Below the pieces are notes generated by a model. That model had not been told where the DNA came from. It made no database searches and saw only the letters and a list, made by a program, of their open reading frames with translations. DNA of 35,541 nucleotides from a virus. The position numbers were made by a program, and so were the translations under genes. The stretch covers positions 1 through 35,541 of the IMG/VR virus record IMGVR_UViG_3300005563_000066; one strand, written 5' to 3'. This document shows positions 16,501 through 24,449 of this stretch, piece by piece. Each line of letters begins with the position of its first letter. Within the stretch, counting starts at the first letter, position 1.

Positions 16501-18304
16501 CCGCCACGCCGAGCTCCACCATGGCCGTCTTGAGCTGGCTGACGCCGACGATGAGCTTGCCGACTGTGCCGAACAGTATCAGCGATATGCCGGCGAGCGC
16601 GACGAACTTGACCGTCGCCTCCTGTGTAGCGTTGGGTAGCTCCGTGAACGACTGGATGGCGTTGTCCGCCGCGCCCATCGCCTTGGTGAGCGACGGCGTG
16701 AGCGCGTTCGCGACGGTCGCGGCCAGCATGGTGCCGGCGTTCTGCAGCCTGCCGAGCTGCTGGTTGAGGTTCTTCAGCGACTCGGCGTACATCTTGTCTA
16801 TCTCGCCGCCCTTGCCGAGCGACGAGTTGAGCGCGTCTATATTCTTGTGCAGGTCCTGGTAGCCGGTGCCCTCAAGGATGGACGCGCCGACTGTGCCGCG
16901 CAGGTTGGGGAACAGCTTGACGGCCAGGTCGGCCGGCTTCTCGACGTTGAGCGCCTTCTTCTGCTTGTCTGTGAGCCTGTCGAACGCCTTCATGACGTCG
17001 TCGACGATGCCCTCGATGTGGCGCGCGCGTAGGCCGACAGAGTTGAAGTCGCCGAACAGGTTGCTGCCCGTGTACTTGTCGAGCTCCTTGAGCAGATCGC
17101 GCACGGTCTTGGACGGGTTGATGATCTTGTTGATGTCGTTGCGAAGCTGGGTGGCCGCCTGCGCGCCGTCGAGGCCGTGCTGTGTGAACGTGACGAACGC
17201 CGCGTTGGCCTCCGTGAAGGACACGCCGAGGTTGGCGGCAGTGGCGTAGAGCGGCCCAGCCGCGTGGACCAGGTCTCCCATCGTCAGCGACGTGCGGCGC
17301 GCCGTGGCCACCATGGCGGCCATTGTCTTGTTCGACTCGTTCGCCGGTAGGTTGAACTCCTTGGTCGCCTTCGCGAGCAGCAGCGTCGTGTCCGCCAGGT
17401 CCGAGCCGGTTGCGACCGCGCCCTTCATGGCCGCACGCAGCATCTGCTGCGACTGCGTCGCCGTGAAGCCGTAATCGGTCAGCATGCGGAAGCCGTGCGC
17501 GAGCTCCTCGAGCGACGCGCCTGACTCGAGCCCGAGCTGCTTGACCGTAGCGTTCATGACCTGCACGCCCTCGGTCGTGAGCTGGGTGTTGTGCGCGGCC
17601 TGCAGCATCATCTGGTTGAAGTCTGCGCCTACCTTGGAGGCATAGCCGAGCGCGCCCTCGACGACTAGGCCCCCGGTTGCCGCCGTGCCGGCGATGTTGT
17701 TGAAGGCGCGCGTGCGGTGCTCGGCAGCGTCCTGCTGCCGCCGCATGGCTATGGCGGCCGCCACGCCGTTGGCAGCGGACGTGGCGTCCTCGAACGCGTT
17801 TGCCCTGGTGTTGAGGGCCTCGGCCTTCTGTGTGGCGTATATGCCCCGGCGGCCGAGGGACCTGGCCTGCGACTGCAGCGTGCGGTACTCCGCCTCGGTC
17901 GCCGACAGCTGGCCGCGGATGTCCGCGAGGTCGCGCGCTGCTGCCTGGGCGGTCGCCTTGGACGACGCGATCAGCGTCTTGTTGCCTGTGGACGCGGCAG
18001 CCACGCGCGCGGCCTCGGCCGACTCCCATATGCGCTGGTAGTCGGCCGCTATATCTCGTTGCGCGCGCAGCATGCGGCGCGCGTCTGCCAGCTGCGGGTT
18101 GACGGCCGCGCGCTGCGCGAGCAGGTTGTCCGCGATGCGGCCCTGCCGCGCCGACTCGAGGCGCATGGCCTCCACGGTGCGGCGCGCCTGGTCGCCGCGC
18201 ACCTTGACCTGGTTCAGGCGTGCGTCGACCTCGTTCATGCCCAGCTTGAACTGCGTTAGGTCCGCCCCGACCTGCGCTATTAGGTTGGCTACCGTGATTG
18301 CCAT
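13511..18304 (-). CDS. Tail tape measure protein
   Basis: A 1597-residue protein. Residues ~1-190 are coiled coil rich in Arg/Ala. The TP901-type core (about 195-430) contains KVGADFNQMMLQAAHNTQ and LTMGDLVHAAGPLYATAANLG. Two hydrophobic segments follow (around 568-592 and 611-640: VALAGISLILFGTVG and GPWGIVIAAIVTAVGLLVG), then long helical repeats. The C-terminus is glycine-rich (AAGGGGGDSTGG). The protein sets tail length and is ejected ahead of the DNA. With the rule of about 0.15 nm per residue it would suit a tail near 240 nm. The gene follows the two chaperone-type genes and precedes DUF2460, as expected. The start ATG has only a weak Shine-Dalgarno site, so coupling to the short gene upstream is likely. 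Confidence 0.92.
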   Translation of the reverse strand: MAITVANLIAQVGADLTQFKLGMNEVDARLNQVKVRGDQARRTVEAMRLESARQGRIADNLLAQRAAVNPQLADARRMLRAQRDIAADYQRIWESAEAARVAAASTGNKTLIASSKATAQAAARDLADIRGQLSATEAEYRTLQSQARSLGRRGIYATQKAEALNTRANAFEDATSAANGVAAAIAMRRQQDAAEHRTRAFNNIAGTAATGGLVVEGALGYASKVGADFNQMMLQAAHNTQLTTEGVQVMNATVKQLGLESGASLEELAHGFRMLTDYGFTATQSQQMLRAAMKGAVATGSDLADTTLLLAKATKEFNLPANESNKTMAAMVATARRTSLTMGDLVHAAGPLYATAANLGVSFTEANAAFVTFTQHGLDGAQAATQLRNDINKIINPSKTVRDLLKELDKYTGSNLFGDFNSVGLRARHIEGIVDDVMKAFDRLTDKQKKALNVEKPADLAVKLFPNLRGTVGASILEGTGYQDLHKNIDALNSSLGKGGEIDKMYAESLKNLNQQLGRLQNAGTMLAATVANALTPSLTKAMGAADNAIQSFTELPNATQEATVKFVALAGISLILFGTVGKLIVGVSQLKTAMVELGVAEEALASKALLARFGPWGIVIAAIVTAVGLLVGKYGDLQREHVITRAELDKLTEKSDALTKAHYDNAVEVRKLVVRYKELASESGNAHKRHLEMHDILQRLAQIAPELVSGYNKEGEAISLMGDAAEKSAAQLRDLTLAQIAVNESKNIKDKVTLAGGDTDANGNVTVKGADQYATDIARVKWSLTHGLVPRRGGDGMWKWKAGGADPADIASGNPYVRQTTNTFFNNVTGSQTTEPYMRRMTAKDRADYEAYLNRLLGLQRRNKADQDQVNATLQQEAKHRREVVAAYKAQTQAQADLNRAIKAGKDTAKARARLAKADAALALATDPSTIVPDLGNSDSAYKGVDPTIAPPGHDDPGGKHKKEKESPFQQAMDAAREKLDQLRQAYNGMYTEGDAADVMWDRQHGQLKLVTNAMYAQVLAQAKLNDETRKYLAIQSDIDAAQLDQKRQAIAGDAGPNKNVRQLQLELFDPKGKYAHAWNMAGNPSMDAIRSYMGPLPQDAIAPMPVGLVNGQYTLQPGTGVSRGKPSGKFDWMSMLHQLFVTNAHADNTDFDKSADDQMKSIADAVGEPAKKEETPQQRLLALIAQNKQAAELLKAPGDAAMDIFKGGKVGTFNANELKELQRLVNTGEDAAHALADLYAERVKNAEAATKHKEETAKEAQQAKDAADFLNDSLRKSKDDLLKAKGGDDAKEGAWSEFLAGYEDKQKDRWDAASPQQRSAMEAEARALFELVWANQQAAKAARELNDINKRVNEGLKDINSTMSHTVDGIVITDAQWNKMSKDQQNAFNKLKKMAEVKKLLTDIMDGMEQIVYNSLMRIREHGFKGIFSEIVQDFDQMLYELAAKWLASQFYNMLINQIPKLMGMAFGAAGGGGGDSTGGGIGAGGGDIAGTTTGSTQAAVGAPVEKGRSYLVGENRREYLTVDGAGNMWIRPDTAHPGRTGGPGGGSGGGGDVHLHQHITVMATDARSFSGQRTQSQIQERSAAAARMALNRNR

Positions 18305-18310
18305 GCTTGC

Positions 18311-18502
18311 CTACCGCCTGCGTCGCGCCCTTTCGGCCTCTGCCCACGCCTCGGCCGACTCCGCCATCAGTGCCCTCTGCCGCCAGAGTATGCTTACGTC
18401 CTCGAGCCCCACCCTCGCGTCCCCCCATGGGACAGTGCCCAGGTACCTGGCCGCCCGCATGGTCAGGTACCATCGCGGGCAGTACCCGGCACGCCCGTTC
18501 AT
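18311..18502 (-). CDS. Small protein at the tail-chaperone 2 position
   Basis: A 63-residue protein, aromatic and Arg-rich (YCPRWYLTMRAARYLG), with a helical tail rich in Ala/Glu/Arg. It begins at an ATG sharing TCAT with the stop of the preceding chaperone-like gene and ends 6 nt before the tape measure start. That is the place of the gpT-type second tail chaperone. In many phages this product is made by a -1 frameshift. Here the frame is -1 relative to the upstream gene, but no standard slippery heptamer is visible and an ATG is present, so coupled reinitiation is favoured. Function is inferred from position. Confidence 0.6.
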   Translation of the reverse strand: MNGRAGYCPRWYLTMRAARYLGTVPWGDARVGLEDVSILWRQRALMAESAEAWAEAERARRRR

Positions 18503-19059
18503 GTAAAGGAACTTTCGGAGTTGGAGCTCTTCGCTTCCCCCGGGCTGAGCGCCTCCCCGACCGCCTTGATGATGTCAGTCATGACGTTGAGCGGGACGTC
18601 GAGAAGGCCCTGCATGGTGACAGGCACTACCTTCTCCTCGGTGAGCTGCTCGCCGTTGCGGAACACGCCCTCGAGCTCGTACCGGAAGCGCTTGCGCTCC
18701 CCGTCGGCGTGCTCGTCCTCGAACTTCTCCGGGTCCCACTCCCCGATGCGGCCGCCCTCGCCGTTCACAACGAACAGCCGTTTGCCCGGTTCGGTCGCGG
18801 GCGCCCAGTCCGGTTCGACCTCGTCCTTCTTGTTGTACTGGAAAACTGGGTACTCGCACATGAGGTCCCACTGCGCGATGAGCGGGATTATCATGCGGAT
18901 GAGCGTCTTGCCGGCGCCGTCGGACGGCTGGTCTGCCTCCTCCTCCAGGCGCGGCGTGTACGCGTTGACGAAGTACGAGACGTGTAGCTCCTCGTCCCCG
19001 TACTTGAGCGGGTCCAGCGTCTTAACCTGCTGGCGCACTTTGCTGAGCTTAACTGCCAA
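18499..19059 (-). CDS. Tail assembly chaperone-like protein (G position)
   Basis: A 186-residue acidic protein between the tail tube and the tape measure. The chosen start is the TTG at 19059, seven nt after AAGGGGG, giving MAVKLSKVRQQVKTLDPLKYGDEE; sequence upstream of it is Arg-rich and looks non-coding. The protein is helical with a charged centre and a Ser/Glu-rich tail. It has no catalytic motif. Position and small size fit the gpG-like chaperone that holds the tape measure during tail assembly. It shares 4 nt with the next short gene. Confidence 0.6.
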   Translation of the reverse strand: MAVKLSKVRQQVKTLDPLKYGDEELHVSYFVNAYTPRLEEEADQPSDGAGKTLIRMIIPLIAQWDLMCEYPVFQYNKKDEVEPDWAPATEPGKRLFVVNGEGGRIGEWDPEKFEDEHADGERKRFRYELEGVFRNGEQLTEEKVVPVTMQGLLDVPLNVMTDIIKAVGEALSPGEAKSSNSESSFT

Positions 19060-19089
19060 GGTCTGCCCCCTTGTCCGTAGTGTGTTGAG

Positions 19090-19113
19090 GCGGGCCGGCC
19101 ACGGCCGGCCCGC
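19090..19113 (-). terminator. Strong hairpin after the tail tube gene
   Basis: Arms of 11 bp (19090-19100 and 19103-19113, mainly G/C; in practice 10 bp closing a 4-nt loop) lie 8 nt after the tail tube stop on the - strand. There is no T tract, so it may act as a partial terminator or as a 3' stabiliser of the tube mRNA rather than a full stop. Confidence 0.5.
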
Positions 19114-19121
19114 TGTGCCCC

Positions 19122-20411
19122 CTAGAGGGCGGTCATGTTGACGTCCACCTCGACCTTGACGGCCGCGCCGAGGCTGACCGGGTCGTACCGGAGCGTGGAC
19201 TCGTAGTCGCCGACGTACAGGCCGTCGACGTCCTTCTTGGGCCCGTTGATCCAGTTCACGCACTCTGTGATCTTAAACCGGTGTGGGAAGCCCGTCTCGA
19301 TGAGCAGGCCCTTGTTCTCGACGACGCGGTAGTACGGCGTCCCTGCCCTGAGGCCGGCGAGCGTGGCCTGCCCGACCGAGTCCTGAGACAACGCCATGCG
19401 CTGCGTCCACTCCACGCCGGCCGCCTCGACCGTGTTGGAGAACGACGACACGCTGTCGTCCAGCGTGATGACCGGCGTCGCGCGGTTGGTGCAGCCCCAC
19501 TCGTACTCCATGCAGCGCGCCATCCGCACCAGGCCGTTCGCGCCGAGCAGCGCGGTCCCGACGAACACGCCAGTGTCCTTGGAGTTGATCGGCTTGGACG
19601 TGACCTGCGTGATGGACGACTGCGTGGTCATGGTGAACGGGTCGACCGCCGTCATGCCGATGAAGTCGCCCTGCTTGGTCGCCTCCTTGCCCGTGATGCG
19701 GAGCGTGAGCGCCGTGACGGTGACCTGGCTGATCTGCTGCGCCAGGTTGGCCGTGTTCGGGATGCCCTTTTCGAGCGTGTACGTCTGGATGGCCGACTCG
19801 GGCCCGTACGGGTTCATGGAGAACGTCCACCGCCGCGTGTTGGTGGCCGTGGCCGCGCGGCCCAGCGTCGGGGTCGGCGTGCCGGTCGGGTTCTGCAGCG
19901 TGGCGGTGCCCGTTGACAGGTACCCCGAGAACGCAACCTGGTACGACGGCGCAGCGCCGGTGACGGTCACCTGGCCGGCGCCGACGTTGGACAGGGAGCC
20001 GATCGCGGTCTGCAGAGCGGCCGCGTTGGCGTACGAGGCCGCCGCAAGCGTCTGCGTCTGGGTGCCGGCCGCCGTGGCGGTCACGACGTCGAAGCCGATG
20101 GTGCCGGAGGCGCCCGTGATGTTCCACGTGTTGAGTAGTGGCGTGGACACGGTAGCCGAGCACATCAGGCTCGAGAGCAGGTAGACGACGTCGTAGAACG
20201 CCAGGTACCCGCCGATCTTGCCGGTCGTGTACTCCTTGCCGAACGCAACGTCGGTGTCGAACTTCTCGCCCTGCGCGCGCACCTTCCGGATGTCCGGGAC
20301 GATGTCCGGCTGGAAGTCCGTGCAGAGCAGCCTCTTGGTCGCGGCGCCCGCGGTGCCCGGAGTAACCTCCGGGAAAAGCGAGCACCCCTCGTATACTACA
20401 GCCCTTTCCAA
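19122..20411 (-). CDS. Major tail tube protein, short core form from internal TTG start (proposed)
   Basis: In frame within the long gene, a TTG at 20411-20409 lies exactly 7 nt after a perfect AAGGAGG (20425-20419, - strand). It would start a 429-residue protein reading MERAVVYEGC, which covers precisely the tube core and none of the Fn3 region. Every Ile codon I examined in this part (about 17) is ATC, as in the capsid gene, while the part before it is mostly ATA. A phage tail needs hundreds of tube subunits, so abundant expression of this part is expected. I infer that this is the main product and that the long form is a sub-stoichiometric decoration. Confidence 0.65.
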   Translation of the reverse strand: MERAVVYEGCSLFPEVTPGTAGAATKRLLCTDFQPDIVPDIRKVRAQGEKFDTDVAFGKEYTTGKIGGYLAFYDVVYLLSSLMCSATVSTPLLNTWNITGASGTIGFDVVTATAAGTQTQTLAAASYANAAALQTAIGSLSNVGAGQVTVTGAAPSYQVAFSGYLSTGTATLQNPTGTPTPTLGRAATATNTRRWTFSMNPYGPESAIQTYTLEKGIPNTANLAQQISQVTVTALTLRITGKEATKQGDFIGMTAVDPFTMTTQSSITQVTSKPINSKDTGVFVGTALLGANGLVRMARCMEYEWGCTNRATPVITLDDSVSSFSNTVEAAGVEWTQRMALSQDSVGQATLAGLRAGTPYYRVVENKGLLIETGFPHRFKITECVNWINGPKKDVDGLYVGDYESTLRYDPVSLGAAVKVEVDVNMTAL

Positions 20412-21980
20412 TGTAAAGCCTCCTTGTCCCTGGGTTACCGCTGCAGGACCGCTCGGCGACGCCAGGACGCTTTCTTCACCGAGGGAGTTGATTGACGTAA
20501 GAATGTACCAGTAGTTCTGGCCTATCTGCACGTACTTGTCTATGAACGACGAGCCCTGTACGTTGGAGCCGCCGATTATCTGCGTGTAACTTCCGTTCGA
20601 CGCCGTCGAGCGGTAGACGTTGACGCCCGATGCCCCGGCGGCCGGCGTGAATGTGCCGGTTATCTGCGGCGGCCCCGAGGACGACGGCGTTAGTGCCAGA
20701 CCGGACGGCGGTGACGGCGCGGTCAGGACGTTGGACGTGGCGGCCCCGTTGGTCACGCCTCCGCCCGAGTTGTTCGTGGCCTGCGCTCGGTACAGGTAGT
20801 TCGTATTGCCGGCCGTCGTGCTGTCCGTGACCACTGAGCCAGCCCCGACGCCGGACGCCACTGTCGACCACGTGGAGCCGGCGTTAGCCGACCTCTGCAG
20901 GTTGAACGAGTCTATCGACGACGTGGTCGTCGGCATGGTGACCTTGACCTGTGTGTCGTTGACCGTGCCGACCGTCGGGGTGCCTGGGACTGGCGGGCCA
21001 CCGAACGTCGACGAGGCCGTGCCTGTTGTGCTGCCGACGCCGTTGACCGCTATGAGGCGGTAGTACAGCTGTGTGTCGTCCTGGCCTGTGGACGTGTCCG
21101 TGTAAGTGGCCCCTGTCTGGCCGGTGCCGCCGGGCGCGTTGTTAAACGTTACATTGTCCGTCGACTTCTGGACAGTGTACGACGTGGCGCCTGTCGACGC
21201 CAGGGATGGCAGGTTGACCACAACCGAATTGTGCGAGTTGGTCCCATAGGTCGGTGCACCCGGCGCCGTCGGTGCGCTCTGCTGCATCAGGGCGACCGTT
21301 ATCATCGGGCTGGCAGTCGGCGCACCGCCCTCACCGGTCCACCCAGGCGTGACCACTGTGCCAGATGTCGCCGTGACGGCGTTAGCGTACTCTACCCTGA
21401 ACACAGTGTAGATGTTCAAGGCCGGCTGTGCGGACGCGGCCGCATCAAGCGTGTAGCCGGCGCCCGCTGACGGGCCGGCCGTCGGACCGCCCGAGTACGA
21501 TATGCCGGACACGACGAGGTCGTTGTTGTTGCCTGTTGTGACGGACGGACTGCTGGCGTTCTGCGTGCTGTAGGTCGCACCGGACGGCGTTTCGTTGCCC
21601 GTCGCCGACGAGTAGCCCTCGACCGTCATCGCCCAGGAGCCGGTGTTCGCCGGCATGGACGATATGGTTATGGTCGCGTTCGTCAGCGCGCCGCCAGTCC
21701 AGGTGTTGGCCCACAGGTCCAGCGTGATGAAGCCGGACGCGCCGCCGTTAGTCTGCGACTTTATCTTGGTCCACGTGCCGTTTAGCGAGCCGGCGCCGGA
21801 GTTGCCGGTCATGGCCGGCGCGGTCGAGCCAGACGCGTTGGCCGTGGTGTTCGAGTTGAGCACCCACACGAGCAGTATGCCGGACGTGCCCGTCATGGAC
21901 ACGCCCGACACGGCGCCTGAGCCCGTGCCGCTTATGGCGGCGCCTATAGCGTACCCGTGGTCGAAGGCTATGTTTGGCAT
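19122..21980 (-). CDS. Major tail tube protein, long form with N-terminal beta domain and three Fn3-like domains
   Basis: A 952-residue single frame. Residues ~1-236 form a Gly/Ser/Thr-rich beta-sandwich-like domain. About 243-330, 335-420 and 423-512 are three Fn3-like repeats (SYTVQKSTDN, SFNLQRSANAGSTW, GVNVYRSTASNGSY lie at equivalent places). Residues 524-952 are the tail tube core, with a further beta segment near 645-725. The ATG at 21980 follows AAGGAAG by 4 nt. Ig-like domains on tube proteins are usually C-terminal and decorate the outside of the tail; here they precede the tube. The extension uses ATA for about 15 of 20 isoleucines, the core ATC for all I counted. That, plus an internal start, suggests that the full-length form is a minor component. 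Confidence 0.75.
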   Translation of the reverse strand: MPNIAFDHGYAIGAAISGTGSGAVSGVSMTGTSGILLVWVLNSNTTANASGSTAPAMTGNSGAGSLNGTWTKIKSQTNGGASGFITLDLWANTWTGGALTNATITISSMPANTGSWAMTVEGYSSATGNETPSGATYSTQNASSPSVTTGNNNDLVVSGISYSGGPTAGPSAGAGYTLDAAASAQPALNIYTVFRVEYANAVTATSGTVVTPGWTGEGGAPTASPMITVALMQQSAPTAPGAPTYGTNSHNSVVVNLPSLASTGATSYTVQKSTDNVTFNNAPGGTGQTGATYTDTSTGQDDTQLYYRLIAVNGVGSTTGTASSTFGGPPVPGTPTVGTVNDTQVKVTMPTTTSSIDSFNLQRSANAGSTWSTVASGVGAGSVVTDSTTAGNTNYLYRAQATNNSGGGVTNGAATSNVLTAPSPPSGLALTPSSSGPPQITGTFTPAAGASGVNVYRSTASNGSYTQIIGGSNVQGSSFIDKYVQIGQNYWYILTSINSLGEESVLASPSGPAAVTQGQGGFTLERAVVYEGCSLFPEVTPGTAGAATKRLLCTDFQPDIVPDIRKVRAQGEKFDTDVAFGKEYTTGKIGGYLAFYDVVYLLSSLMCSATVSTPLLNTWNITGASGTIGFDVVTATAAGTQTQTLAAASYANAAALQTAIGSLSNVGAGQVTVTGAAPSYQVAFSGYLSTGTATLQNPTGTPTPTLGRAATATNTRRWTFSMNPYGPESAIQTYTLEKGIPNTANLAQQISQVTVTALTLRITGKEATKQGDFIGMTAVDPFTMTTQSSITQVTSKPINSKDTGVFVGTALLGANGLVRMARCMEYEWGCTNRATPVITLDDSVSSFSNTVEAAGVEWTQRMALSQDSVGQATLAGLRAGTPYYRVVENKGLLIETGFPHRFKITECVNWINGPKKDVDGLYVGDYESTLRYDPVSLGAAVKVEVDVNMTAL
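20409..20425 (-). promoter_or_regulatory. Internal ribosome binding site and TTG start in the tail tube gene
   Basis: On the - strand the site reads AAGGAGG, CTTTACA, TTG: a full anti-16S match with optimal spacing, in frame. The upstream ATG of the long form has the weaker AAGGAAG. Confidence 0.7.
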
Positions 21981-21989
21981 TGTGCTTCC

Positions 21990-22478
21990 TTATTCGGACG
22001 TCATCGAGCTGTAGACCCCGCCAAGGTAGAACCATGTGACGTTGTTCTGGTTCTGGCTCATTCGTATCGTCGTGTCCCTGACGAACTTGTACACGGTCAC
22101 ACCTGACGTCGGCTCCACGACCGGGCCGTAGTTCTGCAGGCACGCGTCTATCGCGTCGGACACCGGCTTGAGGCCGCCGTACCCTATGTTTGAAGCGCAG
22201 GCCTTAACCGAGTACGCTGATGGCTCCATGGCCCTGAAGCCGCCGATCGCGTTGACGTCGACGTTGTACTCCATCGTGAACAGTATGAACGGCTCGACCG
22301 CGCCCTGTGGCGCGACGTCCGAGCAGACCGCCCTCGACACGTCGGTGTCCGAGGCGGCCCATCGTGGGTTGTTCCGGACGTCGCCCTGGCCGAAGAAGCC
22401 AAGCGATTGCTGCACGCCGGGGTCGGCGGACAGCAGCCCGAGCAGCACCTTGTCCACGGCCAGTATCTCTGTTGCCAA
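21990..22478 (-). CDS. Tail terminator-like protein (DUF3168/gpU position)
   Basis: A 162-residue protein between the HK97-gp10-like protein and the tail tube, the place of the tail terminator. It has an N-terminal helix (ILAVDKVLLGLLSADPGVQ), a strand pair with FILFTMEYN, and a C-terminal beta part, a layout compatible with the DUF3168/gpU fold. The start is TTG at 22478, 5 nt after GAGAGG and just past the previous stop. No motif settles the family, so the call rests on position and secondary structure pattern. Confidence 0.6.
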   Translation of the reverse strand: MATEILAVDKVLLGLLSADPGVQQSLGFFGQGDVRNNPRWAASDTDVSRAVCSDVAPQGAVEPFILFTMEYNVDVNAIGGFRAMEPSAYSVKACASNIGYGGLKPVSDAIDACLQNYGPVVEPTSGVTVYKFVRDTTIRMSQNQNNVTWFYLGGVYSSMTSE

Positions 22479-22479
22479 T

Positions 22480-23211
22480 TCAGCCTCTCGTCACGACGCG
22501 CGCGTTCTGTGCGCCTATTGCCCTTGTCAGCCTACCGGCCAGCTGGCCGCGCGCCCAGTTAACTGCGGGCGTCATGAACGGCTGTGCGGCCATCTTCACC
22601 GTGCCGTACTCCACGAAGCCGGCGTAGTACGCCGAGGCTCCGATGGTGACCAGGAACGTGCCGCGCGTCACGTCTGCCATCGGCATGATCGACCGCCAGT
22701 CCTCCTCGAAGCCAGCGTACTCTTGTGTCCCTAGGTGCGCGAACGACTGCTGGTGCCAGGTCGTCTCGCCACTGCTATTGCGCCCGAACCTCTCGCCTGT
22801 GTGTGTCCGCGTCAGCCTGACGCGTTTCAGGTGGTTCCAGTCGCCTGACGGGCTCAGGTCGCGCTGTGTCCGCTTGCTTATCAGCGGGTCGTCTGTTACG
22901 AACTCCAGCCGCCCCGGGTTCAGCCTGGCCGCCGCGTTCGCCGCGGCGAAGTAGCCGGCCGACGCGCGGCCCCTGGCGAACTTGCCGGCCGCCTGGTTCT
23001 CGGCCGACCCGGGCCTCGTCACGTAGATCGACGCGCGGAGCGCGCCCGTCTTGACGGGCACCAGCCTGCGGGCCATGTCACGCGTCTCACGGCCGAGCTG
23101 GTACACAGCCTCCTGCGCGCGCAACTCGACCTCGCGGCTCCAGCCAGACAGGTCGACCTTGTTCTTGACGATAGTCTGCGCCAGCACAAGGCTGGACGCG
23201 CCTTCTGCCAT
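22480..23211 (-). CDS. HK97 gp10-like neck / minor tail protein
   Basis: A 243-residue protein. VKTGALRASIYV (near 52-63) and YYAGFVEYGTVKMAAQPFMTPA (near 195-216) are the two hallmark blocks of the HK97-gp10 family, which joins head completion to the tail terminator. The protein is longer than the usual 120-160 residues because about 90 residues (roughly 80-170, with RLTRTHTGERFGRNSSGE) are inserted between the blocks. It begins 2 nt after the stop of the head closure gene. Function is well supported by motif and order. Confidence 0.75.
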   Translation of the reverse strand: MAEGASSLVLAQTIVKNKVDLSGWSREVELRAQEAVYQLGRETRDMARRLVPVKTGALRASIYVTRPGSAENQAAGKFARGRASAGYFAAANAAARLNPGRLEFVTDDPLISKRTQRDLSPSGDWNHLKRVRLTRTHTGERFGRNSSGETTWHQQSFAHLGTQEYAGFEEDWRSIMPMADVTRGTFLVTIGASAYYAGFVEYGTVKMAAQPFMTPAVNWARGQLAGRLTRAIGAQNARVVTRG

Positions 23212-23213
23212 GG

Positions 23214-23594
23214 TCAGCTCTTCTTGTAGCAGTAGTACGACGACGTGCCGCCGTCGGCCGCGTCGTTATACGGCGAGTCAACCTCGAACGTCGAAGTGCC
23301 GCCATGGTCGTTGGTGACCGTTATGACGTCGCCGGCCTGTATGTCCGTGCCCCATGGCACCTTTATCATGTGGTTGGCGCGCTCCTGCTTGACACCGACG
23401 GACGCGTCCACCCACGGTGTGCGCGGTATCTCCTGCACGCGGCACATGACGCCGGACCCGACCTGCTGCTGTGTGCCGGTCTTCGTGCCGAAGCCGTCAT
23501 CGGCCAGTGTGGCGCGCGTCACGACGCACGGCGTCGACATGGTGTTGTCCGCGGTTATGCGCATGGCCGCGACCATGGCAGGGTTCACCATCAT
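23214..23594 (-). CDS. Head closure / stopper-like protein
   Basis: A 126-residue, mostly beta protein. Features include CVVTRATLADDGFGTKTGT, a middle MCRVQEIP, and AGDVITVTNDHGG, a fold compatible with the SPP1 gp16-like or HK97 gp9-like head closure proteins. It lies between the connector protein and the gp10-like protein, where the stopper gene sits. Two adjacent ATG codons at 23594 and 23591 could start it, after GGGGGTAA. Confidence 0.6.
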   Translation of the reverse strand: MMVNPAMVAAMRITADNTMSTPCVVTRATLADDGFGTKTGTQQQVGSGVMCRVQEIPRTPWVDASVGVKQERANHMIKVPWGTDIQAGDVITVTNDHGGTSTFEVDSPYNDAADGGTSSYYCYKKS

Positions 23595-23600
23595 TGCACG

Positions 23601-24449
23601 TTACCCCCAGGTCAGCTGCGCGCCGCGCTCCCAGGCCCACTGGGCCTGTATGTCGCCCCACAGCTGGTACCACGGCGTAGTAGCCTCGGACCCTACGCCA
23701 GGGTGGCCCATCTGGCCGATCTGCTGGCGCGCGTACCGCCTGCTCCCGTTTATCTGGAACAGTGGGAACTGCGTCAGCGCGGCGTCGTCGACGGCCACGA
23801 ACGAGCACGACATGAACAGCTCGCCGGCCTGGTCCAGCCACTGCTGCTCGACCGGGTCCAGCGGCTTCTCGGCGCGCGCAGCCAGCTCGGCGAACTGCCA
23901 CTTGTCCGTGCCGATCTGTATGGTCGTCAGCTCGCCGGACGCAACCGTCTTTGGCGTCAGCGGCCGCAGGTAGGCCGCGGCCACCAGGGCGAGCGCCTGG
24001 TCGAACGTGTTGACGTCCGCGGCCGGCACGGCCTGGTAGGACGGCAGCACGTCGGACAGCCGCCGCAGCACAAGCCGCGACACGAAGCACAGCGCCGAGT
24101 CTAGTGGCGCGTCGGGCAGCACTGCCCGGGCCGGGTCGTTGGCGTTCAGCCTCTCCCGCACGAACCTGTGCACTGCCGTGTTCGGCGCGAAGTAGTCGTC
24201 CTGCTCCACTATCGTCTGGCCGTCGTTGGTCGCCAGGCCCCAGTACAGCGAGTACGGGCCCGGCACGGGGAACGAGACCAGCTGCGTCGCAGTCGGGTTC
24301 GGGCCGGCCGCCGGCGTCGCCGGCGTCAAAGGTTGTGTCGTGCCGTCGGGCAGCCTGACGCTGAGGGTCGCGCCCGTGGGCGTGACCGAGACGTCCGTCG
24401 TGAACTGGTGTTGCAGCTTCACGGTGCTGCCCGATAGCACGTTTGTCAC
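23601..24449 (-). CDS. Head-tail connector protein with N-terminal beta domain (putative)
   Basis: A 282-residue protein with two parts. Residues ~1-85 are beta-rich (GATLSVRLPDGTTQPL, PGPYSLYWGLATNDG), resembling an Ig-like domain. Residues ~95-282 are largely helical (FVRERLNANDPARAVLPDAPLDSAL and following), as in adaptor proteins that bind the portal. The start is GTG at 24449, sharing 4 nt with the upstream gene. Assignment is by gene order. The N-terminal domain is unusual for an adaptor. Confidence 0.5.
   Translation of the reverse strand: MTNVLSGSTVKLQHQFTTDVSVTPTGATLSVRLPDGTTQPLTPATPAAGPNPTATQLVSFPVPGPYSLYWGLATNDGQTIVEQDDYFAPNTAVHRFVRERLNANDPARAVLPDAPLDSALCFVSRLVLRRLSDVLPSYQAVPAADVNTFDQALALVAAAYLRPLTPKTVASGELTTIQIGTDKWQFAELAARAEKPLDPVEQQWLDQAGELFMSCSFVAVDDAALTQFPLFQINGSRRYARQQIGQMGHPGVGSEATTPWYQLWGDIQAQWAWERGAQLTWG

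Noticed and set aside
18499-18520. Programmed -1 frameshift between the two tail chaperone-type genes
   Set aside because: The frame relation is right, but no X XXY YYZ slippery site is visible and an ATG overlapping the stop explains the second product.
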